Source: UBA11889 sp002313255
GTDB lineage: Bacteria; Pseudomonadota; Gammaproteobacteria; Pseudomonadales; Azotimanducaceae
Assembly (NCBI GenBank): GCA_913045265.1
Contig: CAJWQX010000075.1
Coordinates: 1-10,551, forward strand
Length of the DNA: 10,551 bases
Direction: 5' to 3'
A model generated the notes under the pieces. The model was not told the DNA's origin. It was given only the letters and a program-made list of their open reading frames with translations, and did no database searches. How positions within the stretch are numbered: the first letter of the stretch is position 1; each line of letters starts with the position of its first letter. Position numbers and translations under genes: made by a program. Below, piece after piece: positions 1 to 7,087 of this stretch.

Positions 1-492
1 GGCGATGCCCTCGCGGGTGACGATGAAGAACACGTCGGCAAGATCAAGTTCTTATCCTGGAAGGGTCCCACCTTCATTACCGATCCTACGGTCGATGAAG
101 CCGGCGTCGACTGGATCCTGGCCGAGAACTGGTGGCCGTACCAACGACCCACCTTTGTCACCCCGCCTTTTGCCGGTTACATCTCCGGCCATTCCACTTA
201 CTCACGGGCAGCAGCCGAAGTCATGACTTCCCTCACGGGCGACGCCTACTTTCCGGGTGGCATGAGCGGCTTCGAGGTCCAAGCCAATGAGTTCTTGGTG
301 TTCGAAGAAGGTCCTTCGGTCGACATGACCCTGCAGTGGGCCACCTACCGCGACGCCTCCGATCAGTGCTCTTTATCCCGCATCTGGGGCGGCATTCATC
401 CCCCCGCCGACGATATCCCCGGACGCCTCATCGGTATCACCATCGGTACCAACGCCTTCAACCTCGCCGAGGAGTACTTTAATAACGAATAA
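1..492 (+). CDS. Vanadium-dependent haloperoxidase / PAP2-family protein (C-terminal part)
   Basis: This is the C-terminal 163 residues of a protein that starts before the window; frame 1 is open from the first base to TAA at 490-492. It matches the vanadium haloperoxidase/PAP2 active site: SGHS at residues 62-65, where the His is the acid/base, and SRIWGGIHPPADD at 126-138, which fits the SR-x5-H-x3-D motif. Arg127 and His133 are six apart, as are Arg490 and His496 of fungal vanadium chloroperoxidase, so His133 is the expected vanadate ligand. The Lys/Arg pair of the first motif should lie upstream, outside the window. The family oxidises halides with peroxide, but some members are phosphatases, and the sequence alone does not decide. 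Codons strongly favour C at the third position, unlike the genes that follow. It converges on the minus-strand gene ending at 516, so it is probably not part of that gene set. Confidence 0.9.
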   Translation, partial: GDALAGDDEEHVGKIKFLSWKGPTFITDPTVDEAGVDWILAENWWPYQRPTFVTPPFAGYISGHSTYSRAAAEVMTSLTGDAYFPGGMSGFEVQANEFLVFEEGPSVDMTLQWATYRDASDQCSLSRIWGGIHPPADDIPGRLIGITIGTNAFNLAEEYFNNE

Positions 493-498
493 CACTGC

Positions 499-513
499 CT
501 CCGAACTACGGAG
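499..513. terminator. Small hairpin between convergent genes, possible weak terminator
   Basis: A perfect 5-bp inverted repeat (CTCCG, 5-nt loop AACTA, CGGAG) sits in the 23-bp gap between two convergent stop codons. The stem is short and is not followed by a clear T-run on either strand, so it is at best a weak bidirectional terminator. The call rests mainly on its location. Confidence 0.25.
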
Positions 514-515
514 TC

Positions 516-1172
516 TTACTCGTTTGCACTCCCACGGTCTCCTCGGATTACTTTAGGTAATACCCGCAAGGTTTCTTCGTACACCTCATTGATCACATCG
601 TTATAAAGGCCGTTATCTCGTAATCGACAAACGACCTGTTGTTCAGTAAGTGTGCAATAGCCCCAGAGATCTTTCATAGCCTCTAATTTCGCGCGCCGGG
701 CAATCTCGTTCGATTCGACCGCAACGTGAATCGTCATTTTCCAGAGCCTAGGTGGAGCCTCAGGCGTGTAATAAAACCTGAATCCGATAAATGGGTCGTA
801 TTCCGTTGGATCGATCAAGCCCTGCGCCGCTTGAGCGTATACATCAAACTCACCACACTTTTCCTCCGGCGCACTCACCGTATACGGGGCTCCGGTTTGT
901 TCGTGAAAACGCGTGATCTCACCGTCCGGAATACCTAGCGCAACACAAACTTCGTCAACCGTCATTCCGGAAGTAAACCCCATGAACTTGAACGTCTGAT
1001 TTTGTGCGGGAAGAACCAACGTCGGACGGGCGAAAACAACAACACAGACGCACGCGAGTATGGCGAGAAATACCGTTTTGACGGCCGAGATTCTGCGACG
1101 TTCACAACCGTTAACCTCCGACGGTACCAAACGCCCAACTAAACAACTTTCCTGTTGATGCGGTCTCAGCAT
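516..1172 (-). CDS. Membrane-anchored/exported protein of unknown function with a GMT-type motif
   Basis: The product is 218 residues with no family I can name confidently. Residues 1-30 are basic and polar, and a strong hydrophobic segment at about 32-48 (VFLAILACVCVVVFA) follows, so it is either an N-terminal membrane anchor or an uncleaved signal. The rest is soluble and presumably periplasmic. FTSGMTVDEVCVALGIPD at about 66-83 resembles the GMT-xx-EV-xxx-LG-xP signature of the SmpA/OmlA (BamE)/BLIP-like fold, which is a weak match by eye. Cys76, Cys106, Cys173 and Cys182 could form disulfides outside the cytoplasm. It lies 28 bp downstream of the SnoaL-like gene on the same strand and is probably the last gene of that unit. 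The ATG at 1172 has no convincing ribosome site. A TTG at Leu15 is a possible internal start that would shorten the long basic N-terminus before the hydrophobic segment. Confidence 0.7.
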   Translation of the reverse strand: MLRPHQQESCLVGRLVPSEVNGCERRRISAVKTVFLAILACVCVVVFARPTLVLPAQNQTFKFMGFTSGMTVDEVCVALGIPDGEITRFHEQTGAPYTVSAPEEKCGEFDVYAQAAQGLIDPTEYDPFIGFRFYYTPEAPPRLWKMTIHVAVESNEIARRAKLEAMKDLWGYCTLTEQQVVCRLRDNGLYNDVINEVYEETLRVLPKVIRGDRGSANE

Positions 1173-1200
1173 GATCTTAGTAGTCCGTTACCGAGACTTT

Positions 1201-1635
1201 CTAGGTGTTGTCACGTCGAAACGACATATGCAATACACGGGATTTGAACCGCCAGCCATCACTCGTACGCATAAATACATCCTGGTAATGCCCGATGCCA
1301 AATGGTCCGTCGAGCGAGACTGGCCCAGAAAGGGTGCTCTCCGGACCAACGTGACGGTACAACGTGAGATACGAAATCCCGTTAGCCTCGTCACGGTTTA
1401 TGACATTAATGAAGATGTTCGTCAGCACGTGACGAGAACGCAATTCGTCAGGCCTTCGTTTGAGTGATGCAGCGATAGCCGCTCTTCCTTGAAGACGCAC
1501 TCCAGCTTCCAAAGTCCCTTCTTCAAGGAATAAGTTGGTAAATTCATCGTAGTCACGAAAATCGACCGCTCGCGCGTATGCAATCGACAGGGCTTCACAG
1601 TCCTGTCGAATAATCCTTCTTTCAGCGTCATCCAA
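1201..1635 (-). CDS. SnoaL-like (NTF2-fold) small protein
   Basis: This 144-residue protein has the size and pattern of the SnoaL-like/NTF2 cone-fold family (SnoaL_4 type). It has an N-terminal helix with YARAVDFRDYDEFTNLF at 20-36, in which Tyr20 and Asp25 line the pocket in relatives. RSRHVLTNIFINV follows at 66-78, and GHYQDVFMRTSDGWRFKSRVL forms the C-terminal sheet at about 115-135. Relatives include polyketide cyclases, steroid isomerases and limonene-epoxide hydrolase-like enzymes, and also many non-enzymatic members. A small hydrophobic ligand and an isomerase or hydrolase role are therefore inference. The start is TTG at 1635. A weak AGG six bases upstream overlaps the TAG stop of the preceding gene (1643-1645), so translation is probably coupled to it. 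No in-frame ATG upstream gives a better start. Confidence 0.8.
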   Translation of the reverse strand: MDDAERRIIRQDCEALSIAYARAVDFRDYDEFTNLFLEEGTLEAGVRLQGRAAIAASLKRRPDELRSRHVLTNIFINVINRDEANGISYLTLYRHVGPESTLSGPVSLDGPFGIGHYQDVFMRTSDGWRFKSRVLHMSFRRDNT

Positions 1636-1642
1636 AATCGGC

Positions 1643-3733
1643 CTAGTCTGCCAAGGGATGCGGGCGTATTTGAAAGCGTACGATTTCGCTCGTCATACCT
1701 CGACCACCTTCGTTATGCCAAATAACGACGCTGTTGTTACTTGCCCATACACCCCGTCCTTTCCAACCAGCTTCGGGGTCGTCAATACGTCCGTCTAGAC
1801 CTCGTGTATAGAAACCGAGGGGGTAGGGAACTCGCAACGTGACCATCTCAGAAGTTTCTGGCAACCACGCAATCAGAGAATCCGAAGTCGTTCCGTTTGC
1901 AATCGGAACGTCGGCGCCGAGGCCAAGGGTATCGAATTGATCGACCCATATGTAGTAATGGAAATCTGCGTTGCCTGCAGCCGTAACCCCCTTCATCTGA
2001 GGGCCAGGTGTCGAGTGGAGGGACCATCCTTCAGGACAGTGTTGACCTGTCGCCGCCGGTCCATTCAACACTTTGCACTTACTACGGTCGAAGCTCGCAA
2101 TATGTCCACTGCCGCCAAGTGCAGTCCAGATAATTCCCTTGCGGTCAATATCGATTCCTCTCGGACCATGTCCCCACTTTGAGGCAGGGACGGCGTCCGT
2201 GCCGAACGGTGGTTGATACTGTTCAGTTAAGCACGTCTTCGGGTCAAGGCGCAGGATCTGGCCGGGGACCATGTTGGGGTAGGGGCGGGTAAACCATACC
2301 GAACCATCTGTCGGATTAGGAATGATTCCATACGCGAAACCCGTCACACGTTTATCTTTCGTGGGATCGATCGGATCGTTCGGACCGACGTATTCACCGA
2401 CCTGACCGTCACCACTGGTATCCAATATAGTGGGACACCATCCTTGCGACGCACGTTCATCGTGAGTCTCGTCAAACTTCTTGGTGTCCAACCAACCCAC
2501 CACATTCATATCGCCGCTGGACCAAAGGGTGTTGCTATCGTCGTGGGCGAATTGCAGATGATGCGTGGAGTAACACGTATCAATTAATACAAATTTCTCC
2601 GCATCGACGTCAAAGTAGGAGAGTTGCCGACCGCTATTTTTGAGCGGAAATTGCTGCACCGACGGATGGTCCGACTCAGAGCACCATTTCGAATTCTTGT
2701 TACGTCGAATGCTGGACGTCATCCAAACCCGGTTTTGGTCATCCATCATCGGGTTGTGCGGATTCGAAGGGCCACCGCCAACATACGACGTATTAGATCC
2801 ACCGGATTCTCTCATTGGAATAGTAAGTTCACGAGATTGATGCTTCAGGGGATCTGTGATGGTTAATCGACCTTGCGTTTGTGCCACGCCGAAGATCTGA
2901 CCGTCGGGATAAAGTTGTGGATTTCGCTTGTCCGTCGAAACGTTGTCATGAATGAAACCGTCAGGGTTAGACCAACCCCACTGCGTGAGGACCAGATTTT
3001 GTTGAATTCCGTCGGGGCGCGGCGGAGGTTCCGGAGTTTCCCCAGCCATTATCCGATCAGTCCAATCGGCAAACACGTCAACTGCCCGCTTGCGCCCTAA
3101 TTGGTATATGGGCCCGATCATCGAGCCACGGCCCATTTTCAACCGCTCGTCCCAGGCGTGCCGGGTGGAATCAAAGTCAGCGGGCTGGGGAACTTCGCGA
3201 GTCGCGAGATTTCCCATTTGGTGACAAAGCTGGCAACCATCTTTTAACCGGTCAACCCATTGCGCCTGGTTCAAAATTCGCGGACTAATGCCATTACCTT
3301 GATCACCCGTCCCAGGAAATTCGCTTGCCTTGGGTACGTCCAATAGTGAATACCAGTAGTTGGCTGGGTAATTTCGGGCAGCCTTCCGGGCTGTTTCCGC
3401 CACCGAGGCATTAATTGTCAAGCGGTCGCCTGGCCGCGCTGATTCTTTATACGAGTCGTCGATACCGTAACCTCTCGACCACACCTCGTAGTTTGCGTCA
3501 GGCAGGTCTGGAATAAGGAAACGCCCATCATCATCGGTCACAACGATCTTACGAAATGTCGTTTGTAGATCCCTAGCTTCGGCGATAACCCAGACGCCGG
3601 CTTCGCCGCCCTCCGGACCTCGAATCACCCCGTCAATATCATCAAGACCAAACGCGACGGAGATGCTGAAGGTCGAGAGGATCGAAACGGCGATTGGTAA
3701 TAGAGTTCGATTCGAATACGTGCAAATGTCCAT
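1643..3733 (-). CDS. Secreted haem c protein: carboxypeptidase-regulatory-like domain, CXXCH site and Vgb/SMP-30-like beta-propeller
   Basis: The 696-residue product begins with a signal peptide: a short polar n-region, a hydrophobic core at about 11-27, and likely cleavage after SVA (27) or FG (29). Residues 33-112 (DGVIRGPEGGEAGVWVIAEA, then TDDDGRFLIPDLPDANYEVW) match a carboxypeptidase-regulatory-like beta-sandwich. A single haem c motif CQLCH lies at 167-171. From about 245 to the end the protein has repeated beta-propeller blades, best seen in VWMTSS (336-341), TLWSSG (402-407), SVWFTRPYP (478-486), RGIDIDRKGIIWTALGGSGH (525-544) and GVWASNNS (661-668), as in Vgb (streptogramin lyase)-like and SMP-30-like proteins. 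I see no proven lyase active site. A periplasmic electron-transfer or substrate-binding enzyme is the most I would infer. The ATG at 3733 is preceded by GAAGG at 3743-3747. It is followed by the SnoaL-like gene after 7 bp, and the amidohydrolase lies 114 bp upstream. Confidence 0.85.
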   Translation of the reverse strand: MDICTYSNRTLLPIAVSILSTFSISVAFGLDDIDGVIRGPEGGEAGVWVIAEARDLQTTFRKIVVTDDDGRFLIPDLPDANYEVWSRGYGIDDSYKESARPGDRLTINASVAETARKAARNYPANYWYSLLDVPKASEFPGTGDQGNGISPRILNQAQWVDRLKDGCQLCHQMGNLATREVPQPADFDSTRHAWDERLKMGRGSMIGPIYQLGRKRAVDVFADWTDRIMAGETPEPPPRPDGIQQNLVLTQWGWSNPDGFIHDNVSTDKRNPQLYPDGQIFGVAQTQGRLTITDPLKHQSRELTIPMRESGGSNTSYVGGGPSNPHNPMMDDQNRVWMTSSIRRNKNSKWCSESDHPSVQQFPLKNSGRQLSYFDVDAEKFVLIDTCYSTHHLQFAHDDSNTLWSSGDMNVVGWLDTKKFDETHDERASQGWCPTILDTSGDGQVGEYVGPNDPIDPTKDKRVTGFAYGIIPNPTDGSVWFTRPYPNMVPGQILRLDPKTCLTEQYQPPFGTDAVPASKWGHGPRGIDIDRKGIIWTALGGSGHIASFDRSKCKVLNGPAATGQHCPEGWSLHSTPGPQMKGVTAAGNADFHYYIWVDQFDTLGLGADVPIANGTTSDSLIAWLPETSEMVTLRVPYPLGFYTRGLDGRIDDPEAGWKGRGVWASNNSVVIWHNEGGRGMTSEIVRFQIRPHPLAD

Positions 3734-3847
3734 GGTTCGCTACCTTCGCGCAGATTTTCTCGCAAAGATCATATACCCAGATTATCCGAAACGCGTAGGC
3801 CCAATCCGGGCCCCGTTTCCACGCGCATTGTTAACGATATTTGACGG
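3734..3847 (-). other. Spacer between amidohydrolase and haem c gene, with a hairpin and a weak -10
   Basis: This 114-bp gap within the minus-strand gene set holds an inverted repeat (GGCCC at 3798-3802, loop AATCC, GGGCC at 3808-3812) without a following T-run. Nearer the haem c gene a TATGAT reads on the minus strand (3768-3773), about 35 bases before the ATG, but no matching -35 is seen. The two genes may be read together, or the second may have an extra internal promoter. The evidence for either is weak. Confidence 0.25.
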
Positions 3848-5557
3848 TTACACGGTCGAAGCCAATGGGCCTCGAAGCAATTTACCTGGCGTAGCACCTG
3901 TATGGACATTGTCTCGAAGCAACGTTTGGCCATTTACCACGGTTGCGAGTATTCCGGTCGCTGTTTGTTTCAGGCGCGTGGCGCCGGCGGGGAGATCATG
4001 GACCACTTCCGGCATGTTGGGTGCAATGTTTTTAGGGTCAAATATCGTTACATCAGCGGCGAGCCCCTTTCGGAGCAACCCACGGTCGTGAAATCCCCAA
4101 TGATTTGCGGGTTCGAACGTAACCATGCGAACCGCTTCTTCGAGGGTGAGTTCTTGTTTTTCACGAACCCACTGACTAAAGACGTTGGTCTGCAACGATG
4201 AATCCATGATTTGAGAGACGTGGGCCCCCGAATCCGAGAACGTTACGACCGATCGGGGATGCTTCATCATCTCCAAGACGTCGCTATCAATTTCGTTATT
4301 GATCGGCATCCGGAAAAGCGCCTTCAGGTCACTGGCGACGGCGATGTCAATCAATGCTTCCGCGGGAGAGATGCCCTGGCTTTTCGCGATCGATGCCAGA
4401 CTTACATCATGACCGTCGGCCCGATCCATATGGAAAAACCAATCCCATTCGGGCGGGTTGACCGTCGTCCCTATTTCCGCGTGCCGCTTACTCGGCGCAC
4501 TCGCGATTTCGATTAGCTTTGCTCTCAACGCGGGGTCTCGGAGTTTGGTTTTTTGCTCGGCTAGCGATAACTGGCGGAGATCGCGCCAGAGGTGCCAGTT
4601 ATCAAAAGGTAAATGTGTCTCAAACGAAAACAACACGTTGAGTGAACGAGAATGAACTTGCGCGAACATCCGTCCACCGGCCTCAGCCGTTTCGTCGAGC
4701 AGGTCGAAGTAACTGCGCCAATGGTCAGGAGCACGCCGGCTCGCAAACATGCCCCAGGTAATTGGTACTCGCGACTCGACAGCAAGGTTCTTGAGGCGTT
4801 GTTGGTAGTCTCGAATGCGATCAGGATCTCGACCAGTCGTTTCGCCCGCAATTTCAAACATCCCCGCACCGGTCTTACCGATTGCATTCACAATGGTACG
4901 AATTTCTTTCCAACTTCCGGCTCGACTAGCGACCGGTTTTCGATCCGACGTTTCATGATTGTGCGAACGCGACGTAGTGAATCCGATTGCCCCAGCACGA
5001 ACCGCTTCCTCCGCAAGGCGGGCCATGGTCGCTAATTCGTCGTCGTTGGCCTCTTCCTCAAACGCGCGCTGCCCCATGACATAAGTTCGCAGGGCGGAAT
5101 GACCCATATAGCCAGCGTAATTTATCCCTTTGGGTAATCCATCAAGAACGTCCATGTATTCGGGATAGGTCTCCCAGCACCACTTAATCCCGGCCAGCAT
5201 CGCATCTCGCGCAATATCCTCTGCTCGCTCCAGATTACGAAAAACCAGATCCGCTTCTGCTTCACGGCACGGCGCCAAAGTAAAACCACAATTGCCCATA
5301 ACAACACTGGTCACGCCGTGATAGCAGGAACATGAGCCAATCGGGTCCCAAAAGATCTGAGCATCCATGTGGGTATGCCCATCGACGAAACCTGGTGAGA
5401 CGACATGTCCCTCGGCATCGATCACCTCATCCGCCTTGCTTTCTAACCGTCCAATATGAACGATCGTTCCGTCCTTGATACCAATGTCCGCATAAAAGCC
5501 GGGGGATCCGGATCCGTCGATCACCATTCCGTTCTTAATCGCGAGATCGAGCTTCAT
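3848..5557 (-). CDS. Amidohydrolase, N-acyl-D-amino-acid deacylase (D-aminoacylase)-like
   Basis: The 569-residue product has the amidohydrolase layout. An N-terminal beta-sandwich (KLDLAIKNGMVIDGSGSPG, IDAEGHVVSPGFVDGHTHMD) is followed by a TIM barrel and closes with RKGLAADVTIFDP at 496-508. Metal-site residues seen are His61 and His63 in HTHMD, Cys90 in MGNCGF (the bridging Cys of D-aminoacylases) and Asp442 in SDSGAH. The two barrel histidines expected in D-aminoacylases (YATHMR-like and SHHK-like positions) appear replaced by FEIAGE (235-240) and TWGM (267-270). This is therefore probably a divergent clade with another metal arrangement or substrate. The reaction is hydrolysis of an amide, possibly cyclic or N-acyl; the substrate is unknown. 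No signal peptide is present, so it is cytoplasmic. The ATG at 5557 has AGGTGG (plus-strand 5565-5570) seven bases upstream. It is the first gene of the minus-strand set, divergent from the acyl-CoA dehydrogenase. Confidence 0.9.
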   Translation of the reverse strand: MKLDLAIKNGMVIDGSGSPGFYADIGIKDGTIVHIGRLESKADEVIDAEGHVVSPGFVDGHTHMDAQIFWDPIGSCSCYHGVTSVVMGNCGFTLAPCREAEADLVFRNLERAEDIARDAMLAGIKWCWETYPEYMDVLDGLPKGINYAGYMGHSALRTYVMGQRAFEEEANDDELATMARLAEEAVRAGAIGFTTSRSHNHETSDRKPVASRAGSWKEIRTIVNAIGKTGAGMFEIAGETTGRDPDRIRDYQQRLKNLAVESRVPITWGMFASRRAPDHWRSYFDLLDETAEAGGRMFAQVHSRSLNVLFSFETHLPFDNWHLWRDLRQLSLAEQKTKLRDPALRAKLIEIASAPSKRHAEIGTTVNPPEWDWFFHMDRADGHDVSLASIAKSQGISPAEALIDIAVASDLKALFRMPINNEIDSDVLEMMKHPRSVVTFSDSGAHVSQIMDSSLQTNVFSQWVREKQELTLEEAVRMVTFEPANHWGFHDRGLLRKGLAADVTIFDPKNIAPNMPEVVHDLPAGATRLKQTATGILATVVNGQTLLRDNVHTGATPGKLLRGPLASTV

Positions 5558-5776
5558 GACACAGCCACCTAAAGGGACGTTGCAACGATCCTACCCGCAC
5601 CGTTTTGTCATAGGAAGCCAGCTAGTCATTCATATTGATCGCCGTCTCCGTTTGCCCCGGGCCAGCACCGCTGTACTTCAGGGTTAGACCGCGCGATGAT
5701 TTTGGGCAGATTGTTTGTCGCGCGACCCATTAACGCACGTACGAGTCATCGGCTTATCGATAATCGAGGGGACAGA
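5558..5776. promoter_or_regulatory. Divergent promoter region between the two catabolic units
   Basis: This 219-bp gap separates two genes that start away from each other, so promoters for both sets should lie here. Two perfect 10-bp palindromes are visible: CGTTGCAACG at 5578-5587, about 20 bases before the amidohydrolase ATG, and TTATCGATAA at 5754-5763, immediately before the acyl-CoA dehydrogenase ribosome site. TTGTCA at 5605-5610 is a good -35 for the plus strand, but no -10 lies at proper spacing (CATATT at 5631 is 20 bases away). The palindromes could be operators for a regulator encoded elsewhere. That is inference, and neither is longer than chance allows in a window this size. Confidence 0.4.
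5767..5771 (+). promoter_or_regulatory. Ribosome binding site deciding the acyl-CoA dehydrogenase start
   Basis: AGGGG ends five bases before the ATG at 5777. The alternative in-frame ATG at 5696 has no comparable site, so the shorter protein is preferred. Confidence 0.75.
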
Positions 5777-6946
5777 ATGAGTGATATCACCGCTTTTCGA
5801 GACGAAGTTCGCAGTTGGCTAGAAGAGTATTGTCCGGAGGGTGCTCGGGCCGGAGCGTCCGGCGAAACCGGTGACGCGATGCAACGATGGCGAGATGCCT
5901 TGATTGAACAAGGTTGGACCGTACCGCTGTGGCCCAAAGAGTATGGTGGTGGTGGTTTAGATCGGGCGCAAGCAAGGGTGCTCGCCGAAGAGCTCGGGAG
6001 GATAAGGGCTCGCCCAGCCATTATGGGTGGCATGGGGACGGGCATGCTTGGTCCAACGTTGTTGGAGTACGGTACAGAGGAACAAAAAAAGCGACATCTG
6101 ATTCCTATCACGCGCGGCGAAACACGTTGGTGTCAAGGTTATAGCGAACCAGGTGCCGGTTCAGATCTTGCTGGCGTACAGACCAAGGCTGTCGATAAAG
6201 GCGATCATTTCCTCATCAACGGTCAAAAGATTTGGACGTCCGGAGCACAATTTGCCAATCGGATGTTTGCATTGGTTCGGACAGACCCAGATGCACCTAA
6301 GCACGAAGGCATCAGTTTCGTTCTATTGGATATGGATCAGCCTGGCATCACCGTCAAACCCATACGAACGATCGGAGGGAATTCGCCCTTTAACGAGGTT
6401 TTCTTCGACGACGCGATAGCGCAGAAAGAAGATCTCATCGGTGAACTTAACCATGGCTGGACCGTTGGTAAACGGCTACTTCAGCACGAGCGCTCGGGAC
6501 AAGGCGGGTTGGGAGGCGTTGGTAGTAATCGTCAGTCGCCTCGCACTTTTGCTCTCGCCGATACCGCAAAGCAATACCGGGGTGAGAAAGAAGGCCGTAT
6601 CGAAGACGCCGCTGTCCGCGATCGAGTACTTACCATAGGCATGAATCAAACTGCATTGCAGCTAACACAACGTCGAGTGATGGCCGAAAACCGCGGTGGC
6701 GAGACCATGAGCTTCGCGACCTCTATTTTTAAGTATGTCAGCACCAATCTTACCCAGGAATTAACCGACCTCCGCGCGCAAATGATGGGTACCCAAGGCA
6801 TTGGCTGGGAGGGCGATTCGTTCGACCGAACAGAGTTGGACACCACCCGAGGTTGGCTAGGTTCTCGAGCAATGACCATTTATGGCGGAAGCAACGAGAT
6901 TCAACTCAATATTATTGCTAAACGAGTACTCGATTTACCCGATTAG
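5777..6946 (+). CDS. Acyl-CoA dehydrogenase family protein
   Basis: The 389-residue product is a FAD-dependent acyl-CoA dehydrogenase that introduces an alpha,beta double bond into an acyl-CoA. Seen are the N-terminal helical domain with PLWPKEYGGGGL (50-61), the FAD/substrate signature WCQGYSEPGAGSDLAG (118-133), the beta-domain segment INGQKIWTSGAQFAN (147-161), and the C-terminal IYGGSNEIQLNIIAKRVL (368-385). Gly370 stands where MCAD has its catalytic Glu376. Glu238 in LLQHERS aligns with the base position of isovaleryl-CoA dehydrogenase and of steroid-side-chain ChsE4-type enzymes, so it is the likely base. I chose the ATG at 5777 because AGGGG (5767-5771) precedes it by five bases and MSDITAF begins where family members begin. 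An upstream in-frame ATG at 5696 would add 27 residues with no family similarity. It starts the plus-strand catabolic set and needs an electron-transfer flavoprotein not found here. Confidence 0.93.
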   Translation: MSDITAFRDEVRSWLEEYCPEGARAGASGETGDAMQRWRDALIEQGWTVPLWPKEYGGGGLDRAQARVLAEELGRIRARPAIMGGMGTGMLGPTLLEYGTEEQKKRHLIPITRGETRWCQGYSEPGAGSDLAGVQTKAVDKGDHFLINGQKIWTSGAQFANRMFALVRTDPDAPKHEGISFVLLDMDQPGITVKPIRTIGGNSPFNEVFFDDAIAQKEDLIGELNHGWTVGKRLLQHERSGQGGLGGVGSNRQSPRTFALADTAKQYRGEKEGRIEDAAVRDRVLTIGMNQTALQLTQRRVMAENRGGETMSFATSIFKYVSTNLTQELTDLRAQMMGTQGIGWEGDSFDRTELDTTRGWLGSRAMTIYGGSNEIQLNIIAKRVLDLPD

Positions 6947-7087
6947 TTTCGTCTTGATGTCGTAACTGGCATCTCACACAGCAGCACTCTGCGAGTTCGT
7001 GCGAATCGGACCCAAATGGGATCTGTCGTGGATCCACCGATACCCTAGGCCATACAATGACCATGGGTAAGTACCAAGGACCTCGTC

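Noticed and set aside
223..492. Separate small gene beginning at the ATG at 223
   Set aside because: The same frame is open from base 1 and the SGHS motif upstream of 223 belongs to the haloperoxidase domain, so 223 is an internal Met.
1171..1467. 98-residue plus-strand frame opposite the SnoaL-like gene
   Set aside because: It has no domain, and the minus-strand frame shows the SnoaL pattern over its full length.
3663..4091. 142-residue plus-strand open frame
   Set aside because: It lies antisense to the haem c gene, its spacer and the amidohydrolase, has no recognisable domain, and the opposite-strand proteins are strongly supported.
5696..5776. Upstream ATG extending the acyl-CoA dehydrogenase by 27 residues
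   Set aside because: The added residues look unlike the family, and a good ribosome site precedes the ATG at 5777.
5746..6111. 121-residue minus-strand open frame
   Set aside because: It is antisense to the N-terminus of the acyl-CoA dehydrogenase, with low-complexity Ser/Pro composition typical of a shadow frame.
7028..7037. GTGGATCCAC palindrome between the dehydrogenase and hydrolase genes
   Set aside because: It is a 10-bp chance-level palindrome without a T-run or clear promoter nearby; not enough to call an operator or terminator.
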